Assembly: GCA_015680685.1 (NCBI GenBank)
Contig: MNCI01006635.1
Span: 42,334 to 106,333 of the forward strand
DNA length: 64,000 nt
Reading direction: 5' to 3'
Source of the DNA: Gnetum montanum
Taxonomy: Eukaryota; Streptophyta; Gnetopsida; Gnetales; Gnetaceae
The notes under the pieces were generated by a model. That model was given only the letters and a program-made list of their open reading frames with translations, searched no databases and was not told where the DNA came from. Shown here in pieces: positions 46,092 to 58,236 of the stretch. Both the position numbers and the translations under genes were made by a program. How positions within the stretch are numbered: position 1 is the first letter of the stretch; each line of letters begins with the position of its first letter.

Positions 46092-46238
46092 ATGTGGATG
46101 TGGATGACTTGTGCCTTTCATTCTCAGTTGTGGGTTTTGGTGGGTTTTCAGTTTTGCGTTGTGGGTTGTGGAACTTGTGATCAAATTGGTAGCTCTGCGG
46201 AGTTATGGGTTGTGGGTTTAGCTGGGTTTTCGGTTTAG
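46092..46238 (+). other. Upstream ORF in the HLS1-like leader
   Basis: Between the TATA box and the main start, an ATG at 46092 opens a 48-codon frame ending TAG at 46236-46238, clear of the main ORF. It begins MWMWMTC, with two further ATGs close behind. Whether it lies in the mRNA depends on the real start site. The leader also carries internal repeats (GTGGGTTTTGGTGGGTTTTC and similar). Confidence 0.35.
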
Positions 46239-46322
46239 CCTTGTGGGTTGTGCTCAATTCAGCTCTGTGAGTATACCCAATACCCATCATATCTGGTGGT
46301 GCTTCTTCTGCTGCAGGTAGAC

Positions 46323-48893
46323 ATGGATGTTGTGGTGAGAGAATTTGATGCAGTTGAGGACTGTGCTGAAGTTGAGAAGCTCGAGAGAAGATGTGAAGTA
46401 GGCAGCAACTCTGGTAGCAGCAAAGTGTCTCTGTTTAGTGATCTCATGGGTGATCCTCTCTGTCGTGTTCGACACTGTCCTGCTTATATAATGTTGGTAG
46501 GTTGCAGACTACTGCTAATTTTTCTTCAAAAAAACCGAGTCTGGCTTTTGGCCAATTTAGTTTGTTTATTGGTGGGTTGATGTGTTGTTTCAGTTTGAAC
46601 TTGGCTCTGCTTGTGCGTTGCTGGTTTGTGTCTGTCAATTTTGAGCATGGTTCTGGTTGTGGGTTGCTGGTTTTCTGTCAGTTAAGCTTGATTTTGGTTG
46701 TGGGTTGTGGTTGTTTGTGATGCTGCTGCAGGTTGCAGTGTGTGAGAACAAGATTGTGGGTCTGATCAGAGGCTGCATCAAGACTGTATCCTGTGGCAGG
46801 CCCATTCAAGCTCTCAATGGTGCAGATTCTGAGAAAGCCCCCCTCTGTGTTCGGGCGGCATACATTCTTGGGCTCCGGGTTTCTCCTGAACATAGGTGAA
46901 TATATCTGCAGATGTTCTTATGCATATTTTATCGTTTGTTTCTGTTTCAAGTTTGAATAATACGGAAGAAAGGCTGTTCACTGTCAACTTTTCCACTCTG
47001 AAGCTTTGACATGCTTTTCAACTGTTCTCCTAGGTTTGAACGCAATTTTTATTTATGGCCTGCCAACTTCTAATTATGCTTCTTTTACACTTGCCTCTCT
47101 GAGCCTTTTCGTTTTCGTTCACTGCATTTTCTTGCTTTCTTTCTGTTGTTTTCCTCAGCCGAGCAATCGCTGCATGTCGTTTTTGTTTAGTTGTGAGTTA
47201 CCCTGACCTTTTGCTGAGCTTTCATGAGATGCACATCCCATCAAAGAATCTTGATTACAGCAGAAAACAAAACTTTGTCCAAGTTGGTGCATGATCAGTG
47301 AAACTCCTGTAAAGTATCAAATACGTTACAAATGATAGGAAGAAGTTCCTGTCGTGCCCATCAAACATCATTCAAAGTTCAAACTGCTCAAGACAAAAGT
47401 TTGCAAACACTCGCCGCAGCTAAGAGATGTATAATTTCAAATAGCCCAAACATGAACTTTTTCATTTTAAAAACCCCGCCTCGAAGACAGGATCAATCTA
47501 AAATTTCAGTAGTTATCTGGTAGGTCCAACCTCCAACCTAGAGTTGAAGCTTGTCACTAAGCTGTTACTGAAACAAGAACTAAAAAGATACCCGGTAGCC
47601 GTTGCAGAAAATCCCTTGAAATAATAATGTAGAAATTCACAAAATTCGCCAGTTACCAGTAAAACATGCCAAAAGATACCAAGAATCCGTCCAGGATCCT
47701 GTGAAACATTTTGCTCACCAATTCCTGAAATCATATCCCAGCAATCTTAACCAAAACGGGCAACCTCTTTCTCTTTCTCTGCCGTCTGCACTGCTCATGT
47801 TCACTTTATATATGCTCCATGTTTACGGTTACAAATGATGATGAAATTAACCCATCTCATTTCTCGCCAATGATGATGAATCTACAGAAGATTCGAGACT
47901 AGTGTCACAAGAATTTGAATATTCAACTCAAACTCAGACCAGTTTTCAACGAATTTGAATTTTGACCTAAAACAGTAAAACCCACCATGATTATGCAACA
48001 GGAGGAAGGGAATAGGCCTGAAACTAGTACGCAGCCTGGAGGACTGGTTCAGAAACACGGGAGCCGACTACGCATACATGGCAACAGAGAAGGACAACGA
48101 GGCCAGCATAAAGCTTTTCACAGAGAAATGTAGCTACAGGAAGTTCCGGACACCAGCGCTGCTAGTTCACCCAGTTCATGCACACGCCAAGAAACTCAAA
48201 CCAGACATAAAAATCCAGAAACTGAACGCCAAACAGGCGGAAGACCTCTACAGATCCACATTGGGCGGCAGAGAATTCTTCCCGCAGGACATCGATGCCG
48301 TTCTACAAAACCGCCTCTCGCTGGGCACATGGGTAGCCTACCCTAAAAACCAGGAATGGCCCTGCAGAAACGACATTTCATCTGCAGACTGGAACGCTGG
48401 AACCATCTCCGCTCTTCCTGCGTCCTGGGCGATTGTGAGCGTCTGGAACAGCGGCGATTTGTTCAAGTTGCAGGTCAAGTTGCGGGGAATTGTGTGGAAG
48501 CTCAAGTATCTGTGCTCCAGTACGAGCAGAATCCTAGATAGGATGCTGCCGTGTCTGAGAATTCCGTCAGTTCCGGACGTTTTCCGGCCGTTTGGGGTGC
48601 AGTTTTTGTATGGTCTGCACGCGCAGGGACCCCAAGCGGAGAAACTTGTGCCAGAGCTGTTCTGGTTTGTGCACAACATGGCAAGGAAAAGCCATGGCTG
48701 CTGCCGTCTGCTTGCAACCGAGGTGGGGGCCTGTGACCCGGTCCGGCCTCTGGTTCCCCACTGGCACCGTTTTTCCTGCACAGACGACATTTGGTGCATA
48801 AAAAATCTGAGTGAAGAATCTGCTGCTGCTGCCTGGGACTGGACTGCTTCTGCTCCGGGGCTCCCTCTCTTTGTGGATCCTAGAGATTTTTGA
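46323..48893 (+). CDS. HLS1: HOOKLESS1-like N-acetyltransferase, 3 exons
   Basis: The exons are 46323-46496, 46732-46895 and 48002-48893, with introns of 235 and 1106 bp. All four junctions are GT/AG and the phases agree (0, then 2). The product is 409 residues; Arabidopsis HLS1 is close to 400. The N-terminal part is a GNAT domain: VREFD at the start, ERRCEV, the LFSDLMGDPLCRVRHCPAYIMLV strand region (split by intron 1), AAYILGLRVSPEHRRKGIG with the acetyl-CoA-binding RxxGxG (residues 113-118, split by intron 2), then YMATEKDNEASIKLFTEKCSY. The C-terminal half (from about residue 165) is the HLS1-specific region with AIVSVWNSGDLFKLQVK. In Arabidopsis, HLS1 controls apical-hook differential growth downstream of ethylene and auxin, and histone acetylation activity has been proposed. 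No frame defect is seen, so it is likely functional. HLS1 versus an HLS1-like paralogue cannot be settled here. Confidence 0.92.
46497..46731 (+). other. Intron 1 of the HLS1-like gene
   Basis: The donor is GTAGGT after ATG TTG, and the acceptor is TGCTGCTGCAG before GTTGCAGTG. The same GTTGCAG string occurs at both the donor and the acceptor (46501 and 46732), which makes the junction choice look ambiguous, but only this choice gives the family sequence MLVAVCENKIVG. Confidence 0.85.
46896..48001 (+). other. Intron 2 of the HLS1-like gene
   Basis: The donor GTGAAT follows CATAG, and the acceptor ATGCAACAG precedes GAGGAAGGG. Splicing joins AG and G into the Arg codon of RRKGIG. The 1.1-kb intron has no element that I recognise. 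Confidence 0.85.
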
Positions 48894-49084
48894 AATTTCC
48901 TCGTTTGTAATTTTGCCAATGGTGATGATGTATTTTGCTGTTGCAAACCAATCAGTGAAGGGTTTTTTTTTTTTTTTGACTTTCTGTCAATGGTGTTGTA
49001 GTTCAACTGGTATCCGTTGCAATCTAATCAGTTGCAGTTTATACTTCATACTTGCTTGTACTACGTACATGTATCTTCTACCTT
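48894..49084 (+). other. 3' flank of the HLS1-like gene
   Basis: This is the likely 3' UTR. It has a 16-base T run (about 48963-48978) and a GCCAATGGTGATGATG block. I could not place a poly(A) signal with confidence. Confidence 0.4.
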
Positions 49085-49260
49085 CACTTTTCCTGCACTG
49101 ACGAAATTTGGTGTATCAAAAGTTCTCAGTGGTGAACCCTCCTTGGACTCGAGTACTGGGCTGCTTCTGCTCCGGTGCTCCTGGGCTTCCTTTCACCGGG
49201 GATCGTTGCATTTTAATGCTATCACTATAATTTTGTTAATGTTAATGTTAATGATGTTGG
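49085..49260 (+). pseudogene. Tandem partial copy of the HLS1-like 3' end
   Basis: TTTTCCTGCACTGACGAAAT at 49088 matches TTTTCCTGCACAGACGACAT at 48769. The likeness continues through TTTGGTG, CTGCTTCTGCTCCGG and the post-stop stretch AATTTTG..AATG..GATG. The offset is about 319 bp. The copy has lost the coding frame. It covers roughly the last 35 codons plus the start of the 3' UTR. Confidence 0.75.
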
Positions 49261-51500
49261 ATTAGTTCAACTTCGGAAGCCAAGTTTGTTAAAGTGCTAG
49301 TTGTTTATTCTTCCCAAGTTGTGGGTTCAAGCATTCTACTTCAATGATATGAACTGACCATGGAAGATCTAAGCAGTTACTTTAAGGGTTTATTCCAGGA
49401 ATGGCGTTGTGTCTCAGTTGCTATATCCTACCTCATATTTCATTTTCAGTGTATATTCGAGCCGTGCATACTATTATGCTGAGACTATGAAAAATCTTAG
49501 AAGTTATTTAAATATTTGGTCCATATTATATCTTAGCTGGTGTATGCTACCTCATGCTTCGGTGTATATTTCAGCGGTATATCCTAAGAATATGGAAGAT
49601 CTAAGCAGTCGATTTAAGTGTTTATAGTTCAGGAATTATGTTATCAGCTGCTCTTAAATTTTTTCAAAATGCAAACCCATCAGCTAGAATTTTTTTGGTT
49701 TATGTGGATTTTGTTAATTCAACTACCATAGGAGAGCCATCAATTCTTACTAGTGATGAGTTATATCTCCTCCTTAGACTTGATTTGATTTGCAGTGTGT
49801 ATTCTACCAATTTCCTGGTGCATACACTAGGGGGTTAACCAAGTACAAAGCCTTCAAAACAATTGTGGAATAACAATGAAAGGAAAGAAAAATTATTATT
49901 TAAAAGATAATATTAATTAAGGTATCTACGCAGAAGTTAATTGTTAGGATTCTTTTGATTTGTGATTCAAATAAGTTAGGATTCTTTTGATTTGTGATTC
50001 AAATAAGTAAAGATATAAAGGAATCTCATTTATCTTCAAGTAGAAATAGGTAGATGGCAAAAGATTCCTCTTAAAAAAGAATTTACAGTGATTATAATAT
50101 TATTGAAGATGAGTTAATATTTTATAACAAAATGGAAAAATGAGAACCTCCATAAGGCAAAGCCAGTAGCTGTAATGCCATATTTTTATTGGGTCAATGG
50201 AAGAAATTACAAGATTGTGGAAGATTAAAGTTTTTAATCTCCTAAATTATTTTAAATCCAAGCCACTTTGTAAGTTATATTTTTAAAGTTCATACTTTGG
50301 ATATATCTTCCGTCCAGTTAATTCCTTGGCCCTTAATAAATTCGAAACAATCATTTCAATTTTAGTTTCATTACATCAAGGCAGCTAATTTCAGCAAATG
50401 CTTAAAGAATTCGTTTCTATCACTCTATTCTTCAAGTCCCTGCTTCAATCTTGCACTGAAAAAAAGGAAACCGTTCTTTTGTTATATTTTCAACTCCATA
50501 AGAAAGGAAACCGTTCTTTTGTTATATTTTCAACTCCATAATGCCACAAGTGATGCTCCAAACTAAGCAATAGCTTAACCAGATATGCCTGAATGTTTAT
50601 ATAACTAATCATTATTTGGGATGAAACCTGAATATGTGCTGTGAAGATATATATACACACACATATAAATATATCCCATGTAGGTAGGATATATATCACC
50701 CGGATGTCCTGCCTAGTCCCCAGTGGGTACTACTTTAACACTGATTCCCTTGCCTCTGGTCTCTCTAATCCGGCCTCCCTATCAAATTAACATCGAATCC
50801 ACGGATGAAAGAAGGACATACATGACCAAGCCGGGTGTTATAAAAGATAATAAGATTCAAGTTCTACTTCAACAACTCGAATCCGTGTCGAATTCTGTCA
50901 CTGTGGCCATGTAAATTTACCTCGAAACTGCCATGGAAACCGAGCTGAAGCAAAACAGGCACACAGTACTCTGCGTATTCTGAAAGTTCTTTGTTGGGGG
51001 AAATATCCGAGGATCGTAGTTTTTTTCTGCAGACTGACTTGCAGTGTTACGTTGTTGCTATGTTATGCTGTGGTGGTGGTGGTGATTAAGCCAAGCCGGG
51101 AGAGCAATGGGGCTGTGGAAAACTACATACGTGGCTGGTTTTGGTCGGGCCGGGCCCTGATTCATGTCTCGAGCGACGACAATTTCCGTTTTCAGGACCG
51201 TCTTTTGGCGGCTGCTGCTGCTGCTGAATGTTTGCAGAGAGAGATCAGAGGCTTCAGACTGAAATAATTATGATAGCGTCTGCAATCATTGGGTCCGGTT
51301 CTTTCCCTCTCTTTCTCTCTCTCTGCAACTGCTCTCTCTCTGTGCAACTGCAAAACTACTGCGGCTACTGCAACAGCAGTTGCAGTCATCCAGGCCAGGC
51401 CGGTGTGGTGGGTGCTGTGCTGCTCAGTTCATCTCAGTTCACGAAGAATGTATGATGCGAGATGAGATAGCGGGAGAAGGGATATAAATGATTTGTTTAT
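49261..51500. other. Non-coding stretch with two short direct duplications
   Basis: TAGGATTCTTTTGATTTGTG repeats at 49945 and 49977 (32-bp period, two copies). GGAAACCGTTCTTTTGTTAT repeats at 50466 and 50506 (40-bp period, two copies). A weak tRNA-like segment lies at about 49280-49345. From about 50950 the sequence becomes GC-richer with GCTGCTGCTG runs (51208) and a CT-rich tract (51303-51335), resembling a gene upstream region, but no coding exon was found. Confidence 0.5.
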
Positions 51501-51510
51501 GCATATATGG

Positions 51511-51945
51511 GTAGACAGGCATAACAGAATTGCATTGGATTTAAGTGCAACTGAACTGTTTGTTGCCAAGGAGAAAGCTGAAAGCACATCAGTGATCGAT
51601 CAAATAATGCTGCTACTGTTACTGTTGCTGTTGCCGCTGCCATGCCCCGCTGCTATTAGCGCTATAGCTTCCCATCCATGCTTATCATTGTCTCTGTGTG
51701 GGTGAACTGTAGAACAAAGCAAGAAATCTCCCCGACTCATATATTCTCTCTCTCTCTCTTTCTTGCTTTCTTTGCAGATTCCTCCGGTCGGCCTGGTCTG
51801 TTTTGTCTGTGTCTGCTGGCCTCGGAAACTGAAATGAACTGTAATTGACTCCTTCTGTAAGAACGGCTGCTAGCGCTTCAGAATTTTTGCCCATTCTGTG
51901 CAGATGATAGCAGCTCAGTTCTGTGCGCGTTCCGTTTTGCCTTGG
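51511..51945 (+). repeat. Segmental duplication, copy 1
   Basis: About 430 bp beginning TAGACAGGCATAACAGAATT is matched at 60102-60535, 8.6 kb away, in the same orientation. Shared blocks include CCATTAGCGGTATAGC-type sequence, CATGCTTATCATTGTCT and ATTCCTCCGGTCGGCCTGG then TTTTGTCTGTGTCTGCTGGC. In both copies a pyrimidine-rich tract ending TTGCAG stands right before ATTCCTCCGG, like a splice acceptor. Minus-strand frames also overlap. What gene or element it derives from is unknown. Confidence 0.8.
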
Positions 51946-53160
51946 CTGCTTTAGAGCTCTGCTCTTTCGCTATCTATCGTTGTTAACATTGAGGCATTGA
52001 GTTGCTGTTTATTACTTTTATAACTTGTTCAAAAGTTTGCATCATGATTGATGACTTTTTTCGTAATGCTATCTGAAACACTAAAGGGTTCATTCCACAA
52101 GTGAAAATTTTGTGGGCACACTTTTTACAAAAGCTTATGGGTCGTAAGAACGTCCTCCCTGAAATAGAAAATCATTTAAAAATTAAAATGATTTCATGCA
52201 AAGGACTTTAATTATGTAAAATTTGAAACAAAAGTTCCAGATATGATCAACCAATTTTGCAGTCTGTCTTTACTGCAAGCAAAATCAGCAGGCACGTTCT
52301 TTTCTGAGGATTTCAAAAAGATATTGTCGTTTTTTTTCCAAGATATGGTGTAAGCCCATCTGGTGGTGGGGTGGTGGGGGTTTTTATCAAGATATGCTGT
52401 GAGCAGTTGGGAGCCCATCCAAATTCTGACAATTTGGATTTTTCAATACATTCACAAAAGATTGCTCTGGCAAGACTTACAAAGATATTTTGGACTTCTG
52501 AAGAAAGTTCTGGCAAGATTCCATGACATCTTATATTGTCGTAACAAAAATTCAAATCCAATTTCAGTTTAATAAATAATTATCAGTCACTTTTTAAATG
52601 TGTTAAAGATAAATAAATTACCTTTCTTTGTTTTCATCTAACCTTACTTTAAATGTATGTGTGGAATCAAGGTGTGAATTTGAAATCACCTATTTATGTC
52701 TATCTTTTAGAAGGAAACTATCTATTATTTTTTAAATTTATATTAAATATTTTTTCTATTAATTTTTAATTTATATTAAATATTTTGTTATTACTATGCA
52801 CCAATAAAAATAATTTATATTAGGTATCTTGTTGCTACTATGGAAAAAGCAATTTAGAAACATATACTAAGTTTGCTATACTTCTCTAGGTTATAGATTC
52901 CAATTAATAAACGTATTACATATTTGGAAGATATATATTATATACACTATAGATTATGATCTACTCTATTTTTGTAAGTTTCTAAAAACAGAAGATTCAA
53001 GTTTTGCAAGAGAAATTATCAAAAATAGATGAACAAGCTGTCAAATTCACACCATGCTTGAAATCATATACAATTTTTATTTAATCCTTAATATAAGAAA
53101 TCTTTTACCTAAAGTGTCCTCAAAACCCATGAAGAACAACTACAATAATTTAAATGCATT
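51946..53160. other. Non-coding stretch
   Basis: A short piece near 52095-52135 still resembles 60655-60690, extending the segmental duplication with gaps. The frame at 52313-52561 on minus shows no recognisable domain. The rest is AT-rich. Confidence 0.4.
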
Positions 53161-53177
53161 CATTTGATTAAACGCTT

Positions 53178-53280
53178 TTGGAATTGCCTTCCATCATGGA
53201 GGAAATAGGTTTCAAATACCTAAAAATAATTGGAATTGCCTTTCATCACATTGGAAATAGGTTACAAGCACCTAAAATAG
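53178..53280. repeat. Two-copy direct repeat, 52-bp period
   Basis: TTGGAATTGCCTTCCATCAT at 53178 and TTGGAATTGCCTTTCATCAC at 53230 head two units that remain similar through GGAAATAGGTT and ACCTAAAA. Confidence 0.85.
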
Positions 53281-53396
53281 CTAAATTGTACTAAGTACTA
53301 TTGTGGCCAATCTCGCCCATGCTCTAGCATGGGGCCATGATCAAGAAAATTGTCTTGTAAAATCATATATCATTTCACCAAGCAATGTTAACATAC

Positions 53397-53487
53397 GGGA
53401 AGGTGGATGGATGTGCAGGAAGGTGAACTGATGTGCAGGAAGGTGGACCAACATGTAGAAAGGTGGACTAACATGCAGAGAGGTGAA
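53397..53487. repeat. 20-bp minisatellite
   Basis: AGGTGGA-type units start at 53401, 53421, 53441, 53461 and 53481, an exact 20-bp period, with the pattern AGGTGGAYYRAYATGCAGRA. Confidence 0.92.
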
Positions 53488-55100
53488 ACGTCACTAGCAG
53501 ATGGTTATAAAGCAAATAACAAAGAAGATGTTGGAAAGCCGGAAAGGGAGGGCTTCCTTAACAAATTGGGCTCTCTTCCTGAATAGCTACGTCTCTCTCC
53601 ATTGAGGCGCATGCAAATGGGCAGGGGGGTCTCTAAGGGCTAAAAAACCAGCACAGCTAGCATGGCAAGTGGGTTCTGCAATCCTATATCTTTATTCTTG
53701 GCAACAAACTAATGATAGTCACCAGCAGTAGAGCTGTGTGGATGATGGTTAACAATCGTAGCAAAAAACCAGGTGGTTGTGGTTTTCTTTTCCCTTTTCA
53801 TAGCAGCTCTATGATAATGGCAAACATAGGATTGGAGAAAACAATGCATATACCAGCCACATGATAGCAAAATCTGCTCATTCTCTCTTTCTTTCTCTTT
53901 GCTGCAGTAATAGAAAGCATCAATTGCAAGCATGAGTTTTATAGTTTTGTTCTATTTTTGGTAGGTGGTACATTCGCTTCAGGGTTCTCCAAACAGGGAC
54001 AAATTTCTCTCTGTCGGGCTGGCGACGAGACACATTCTGTCTATGCATTAGCGGGCCCCTTCATCCAGCCTCTTCTCTCTCTCTCCCTCATTTGACAGCT
54101 ATAGGTAGTGTTGGCTATGGTAGCATCTGCAATGGACCAGCGATGACTGATGAAAAATTTATTTTGGTTATGTTTTGTATTCTTGAATTCAAGCCACTCA
54201 TTACAATTAAAATTCTTGTTTTTTTTTTTTACTATTTTCAAAAGGCTACGTAATATTCAAATGAGTTTTCTTTTCCCAATGTTGGTGCATCCAAAATTTC
54301 TGCATCAACAAGTACTAAGTTTTTTAGATGGTAAATGAGAGTATAACTTAACTAGTAAGGTTCTTATATTCAAAGGCATTAGATTGTATACATTAATTAC
54401 ATGACTTGGAGGTATTTATGATCTAGTTTTGGCTCTACCTAGTCATTTAGGCCTTTTAATGAGTCTCATAAGTAATACTACTTTATTTTAGTTTGCATAA
54501 TGTTTTCTTATTCATGTTAATTATTATTCTTATCAAACCCTACATCCATTAATTGCACATAACTAAAATTTTACTTAATCAATTTACTACTTGGAAGAGT
54601 CTACCCTTGAACTATATCAAATTATTTTTCTAGTTGTTCTTTCATTTTACTTTGAGAATTAAACCTTTGACCTCCACTTAAACAAACTTATTCAAAAGGC
54701 GATAAAACGACTTTGTTTTAAATAAAATTTTTTACTATCATGGTAACATTAGTTTATGCATTAACATATATATATATACTAGCATGTTGTTTTCATAAGG
54801 TCAAATATCTTATGACATGTCACATGGTAGACTGCATTGCAAGTATGGATTCACCATTATTTAGTATAGCATATTGACAAGTTATAAATTTTAAACATTA
54901 TTTTTTTAATGTTAAGTTTCTATCTTCATAGTTTAAAGGTAAGTTTTAATGATAAGTATAATGTTTTCAACATTAATGATTTGATAATGGTTATTTTACT
55001 GTAGCTGTTAATTAGAAAGAACTCAATGGTTAACTAATTATAGACATTTTGAGTGATACCTAGGGCATCATTATATTTTTCTTAAATAGAAAAAAAATTC
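53488..55100. other. Non-coding stretch
   Basis: A pyrimidine/purine-rich segment occurs at 53880-54090 and an (AT)n run at about 54766-54778. The rest is AT-rich. No frame with a domain was seen. Confidence 0.4.
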
Positions 55101-55108
55101 ATGTTATA

Positions 55109-56520
55109 TCAAATGTTTAACACTAAGTAACGAATAGGAAAAACAACATGGAAAGTAAAATAACTTTCCAATTTTAAAGACATATTTAAGGGTACAAACT
55201 TTGAATTGAAATAATGCTTTGGAAAATCTAGAGAGGAAAAATAATTGTTAGTAGGAAGAATGTTTGTAGTCCTAATAACATTTACATCACTCTCAACATT
55301 CATGCTTGGACTTGAAATAGCAATAGGATCTGAGGTAGCAATAAAAAGATTTGACGAAATACAACTTTTATAAGAGAGACATTTGATAGAAAATGATTGC
55401 ATAAATTGTCCATTACAATTATCATTACATCAAGATTCTTTGCTATTAGCATTTGCCCACCTTTTAATATAAGGTTTAATCTTTGAGTTAATAATATTCT
55501 TGTTAGATGAGGAAATATATTTTCTATGGGCTATCTATTTGTATTGATCAATACTTCCTCTAGAAAGAAATATTAAAAAATGATTTTCTTTATTTTCTTC
55601 ATTGCAATTTGATCATTTTTTATCATTGATAGTAACTTCATTTTTTGTATCTTGAACTTTAAATTGCTTTTTCTTATCCTCAACTTTAACACATTTTTTA
55701 TTTTCTTTAGCAACTTTTTCTTAAGCAAAAAAGGACAACCATTAAGCAAATGTCCTCCACAATGATAAAAGTCGCAAGAATTAGAAAGGTTATAATACGT
55801 GATTAGTTGAATATAAGTCTTCTTGTTTCTAATTCCAATTTCCTTTTATGGTTAAGAAAATTGATTTCAACAACAAAAACAAATCTATAAGAACTAAATG
55901 GTGTGGAAATACATTTCATATGGTTAATGAGACCAAAAAGACTAATAATCTCTTGCTTGACTTTCTAAAAAATCAACAAAAGATTGAATAACTCGACTAA
56001 ACATGGAACTTCAACATATTTTTAAAATTTGATATTAAAATTTGAAGTCCACTTACAAATGATCAATAATTCAAGCTTATGTATAAATGACCCTATATCT
56101 AGGGTATGTTGCAACATTGAAGCATTGTCTATCTTAACAAGTAAAAAAAAAATTAAAATCTTACCTAGCATGAATAACTTGAATGCCATGTTTTTGCATC
56201 ACATCGTTTAATTGCAAAGTGAAATTTCAATTATGAGGCAAGGAACCCAACATTTGAATGAGCACATATCATGATGGAAGATCAAGTACTATTGGCATGT
56301 ACACATCATTAGGATAACAAAATCAAGTATCTTACTTGCATCAACATCACTAAAAGAAGGCATTTCAAATTTTCGCTCGTCAGCTTGTAAACCTGCATTT
56401 TCAAAATTAACAAAAATTTTTGCATCAATAGAGAAAACATAAATTTTGATCTTAGTTGAAGAAATGGAAGGTATTTTAAAAATTCCCCATAGGGGAATTC
56501 TAGATGAGTCAAATCCACTA
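55109..56520 (-). pseudogene. LINE ORF1-like remnant (gag-like with zinc knuckle)
   Basis: Reading leftwards from 56520, the minus strand gives SSRIPLWGIFKIPSI, ENAGLQADERKFEMPSFSDVDASKI, a SLPHNWNF..LNDVMQKHGIQVI segment, KIDNASMLQHTLDIGSFIHK, and near 55740-55790 CDFYHCGGHLLNGCPF. The last fits a CX2CX4HX4C zinc knuckle with the second Cys changed to Tyr (TGT to TAT). A Lys-rich stretch and a 97-codon frame (55109-55402) follow. The order (substrate-like domain, then knuckle) fits plant LINE ORF1 proteins. Multiple stops and frame shifts are present. Moderately sure of class, not of family. Confidence 0.5.
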
Positions 56521-56599
56521 AAGAAAAATTAGATTGACTAAAAAATATTATATTTTCTAGAGAAACATCAAATTTGCTAGATCATATCCTTATAGAACT

Positions 56600-58126
56600 A
56601 AGTCAAATTATTTTGAGTGTAACAACCACCCAAAAAACAAAAGCGTAGCTTTTAAGCTTGATTTCATGCATTCATTAATCTATTTTAGTTTTATTTTATA
56701 TTTTTTAAGATTTATATTCATATCCAACATATTTTAATTTTTATTCTATTATTTAATCAATTGTATCAGAATTTGAAATTGAAGCTTAAATAAAAAAAAC
56801 TTCAGCACAAACTGAACTTAGGTCCATGGGCCATGCCCCGGTTAGTCCACACAAGCAATTTACACCTAAGGTGCACCCAAAGGCCCCTTTCTCTGCCCTG
56901 GGCTAGGCAGATGATCACACAATTGAATCTCTCTAGAAAAAAATTTGAACTTATTTTCTCCATCAATAAAATGTGAGTTTGAAGTCCAATGAGAACATAC
57001 CAAAAATAAATTATATACCATAAAAAATATTAAATTAACATCTCGATGAATGAATGGCCGTAAAAATCCAATCAGCTACTCAAAATGCAGCGATATAAAC
57101 CAGAAAGCCAGCATGATGATAAGACGGAAAGCGAATCTTCGCGCACTTACCGTAGAAAACGTTAAAAAACACGGACAAAAGCTTTAGCAAGAACTCCACT
57201 GCTGCTAATTAGTAGCTAGGCAAAATGCTGAACATACAGAGGAAGGACGGAAAATAATGCTCAAGTAATTTAAACACAAAGGCTTAATGATAATTACTTA
57301 GCCTAAAACTGTATGGCATGCAGACAGCTTCCATAAGTTGACAGCAGGTCGATTGATTGGCGATTAGCAGTTGTCATAGTTGTGGAAAACCTTCAAGGGA
57401 AAACACATTTCTGCAGAACAAAAATGACTTGGGTTACTCCATCTGTGGATATCTGCATCACAGATTCAACTTCTTCCAATTAGAAAAAAGCTCTCTTCAC
57501 TCCCAAGTTGGGCTCCTCAGGTTTGTGTGGGTTTCTGCATGAAAAATCCTGATCTCAGGAAAAAAAAACAAACAAATTCCAAGTTATTATTGGATCCTTG
57601 AATGCAGATTTCTTATTACATCCTTGAATACAGAGTATGATAAGTTGGTAACTACTGGTACCAAACCATCGCCCTAAGCATCCAAAAGGTAAACTTCTCA
57701 AGAATTTGTAGTCTTTGGCCAATGTCAATTCCTACACAGATGTGAAAGCATTGCAAACTCAAAACATCAAGCATGTTACATGTGGGAGAGGGTTTACCCC
57801 TGGCATTTGTTGGCAATAAGGATAAGCCCCATAAGGATATGAAATGTTGCTATATCTATTGGAATCAACAACTAAATCTTCATTGGGTTTTTACTGTACA
57901 GTATATTACACAAAATCTTGTATACAGATATCGGTACATACACAAGAACCTGCATGATCCATGAAAGAAGAAATACAAAGTATTATTTACCAATTATTAA
58001 GCCTTCTAATAGTTTTAATCTTTTTCTACAAGTGACAGTGTCAGGTTAATAGGAAATAACCAATGCAGTGTTCTTGAAAAAAAAAATGAAATGGCATAAA
58101 AATGGTTGTATTTCGTTGGACTCCAC
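56600..58126. other. Non-coding stretch, probable 3' side of the minus-strand gene
   Basis: 56600-57050 is AT-rich. From 57050 the sequence is more complex and lies directly downstream of the terminal exon at 58127, so part of it may be its 3' UTR. Open frames at 57357-57542 and 57773-57964 show no domain. Confidence 0.4.
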
Positions 58127-58236
58127 TCACTTAACAATGTCATTAGTACCATCCTTTTCAAAGCCATCAGTGAAGCCATTCATGCAGTCCTTAGGCTTTA
58201 CAGTTGCATGTTGATATTCCTCCAACCATTCAATGT
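58127..58236 (-). CDS. Terminal exon of an unidentified gene
   Basis: The acceptor CATTCCCTGTAG precedes ACATTGAATGG, and the frame runs 35 codons to a TGA (58127-58129). It gives IEWLEEYQHATVKPKDCMNG and then FTDGFEKDGTNDIVK. Its phase (two bases of the first codon) fits the one base left by the exon at 58629-58791; the joined codon is GAC (Asp). The tail is acidic, with Asp, Glu and Lys. I do not recognise the protein. Low stop density and exact phase match argue for a real gene or a recent pseudogene. Confidence 0.6.

Noticed and set aside
46267-46318. Possible intron in the 5' leader of the HLS1-like gene (GTGAGT...CTGCAG)
   Set aside because: At 52 bp it is too short for a typical plant intron, and nothing requires it.
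48338-49006. Minus-strand frame of 222 codons
   Set aside because: It is a shadow of exon 3 of the HLS1-like gene, which has intact family motifs on the plus strand.
54330-54440. Possible further SINE-type copy
   Set aside because: An A-box-like stretch is present but no B-box-like block or common tail follows.
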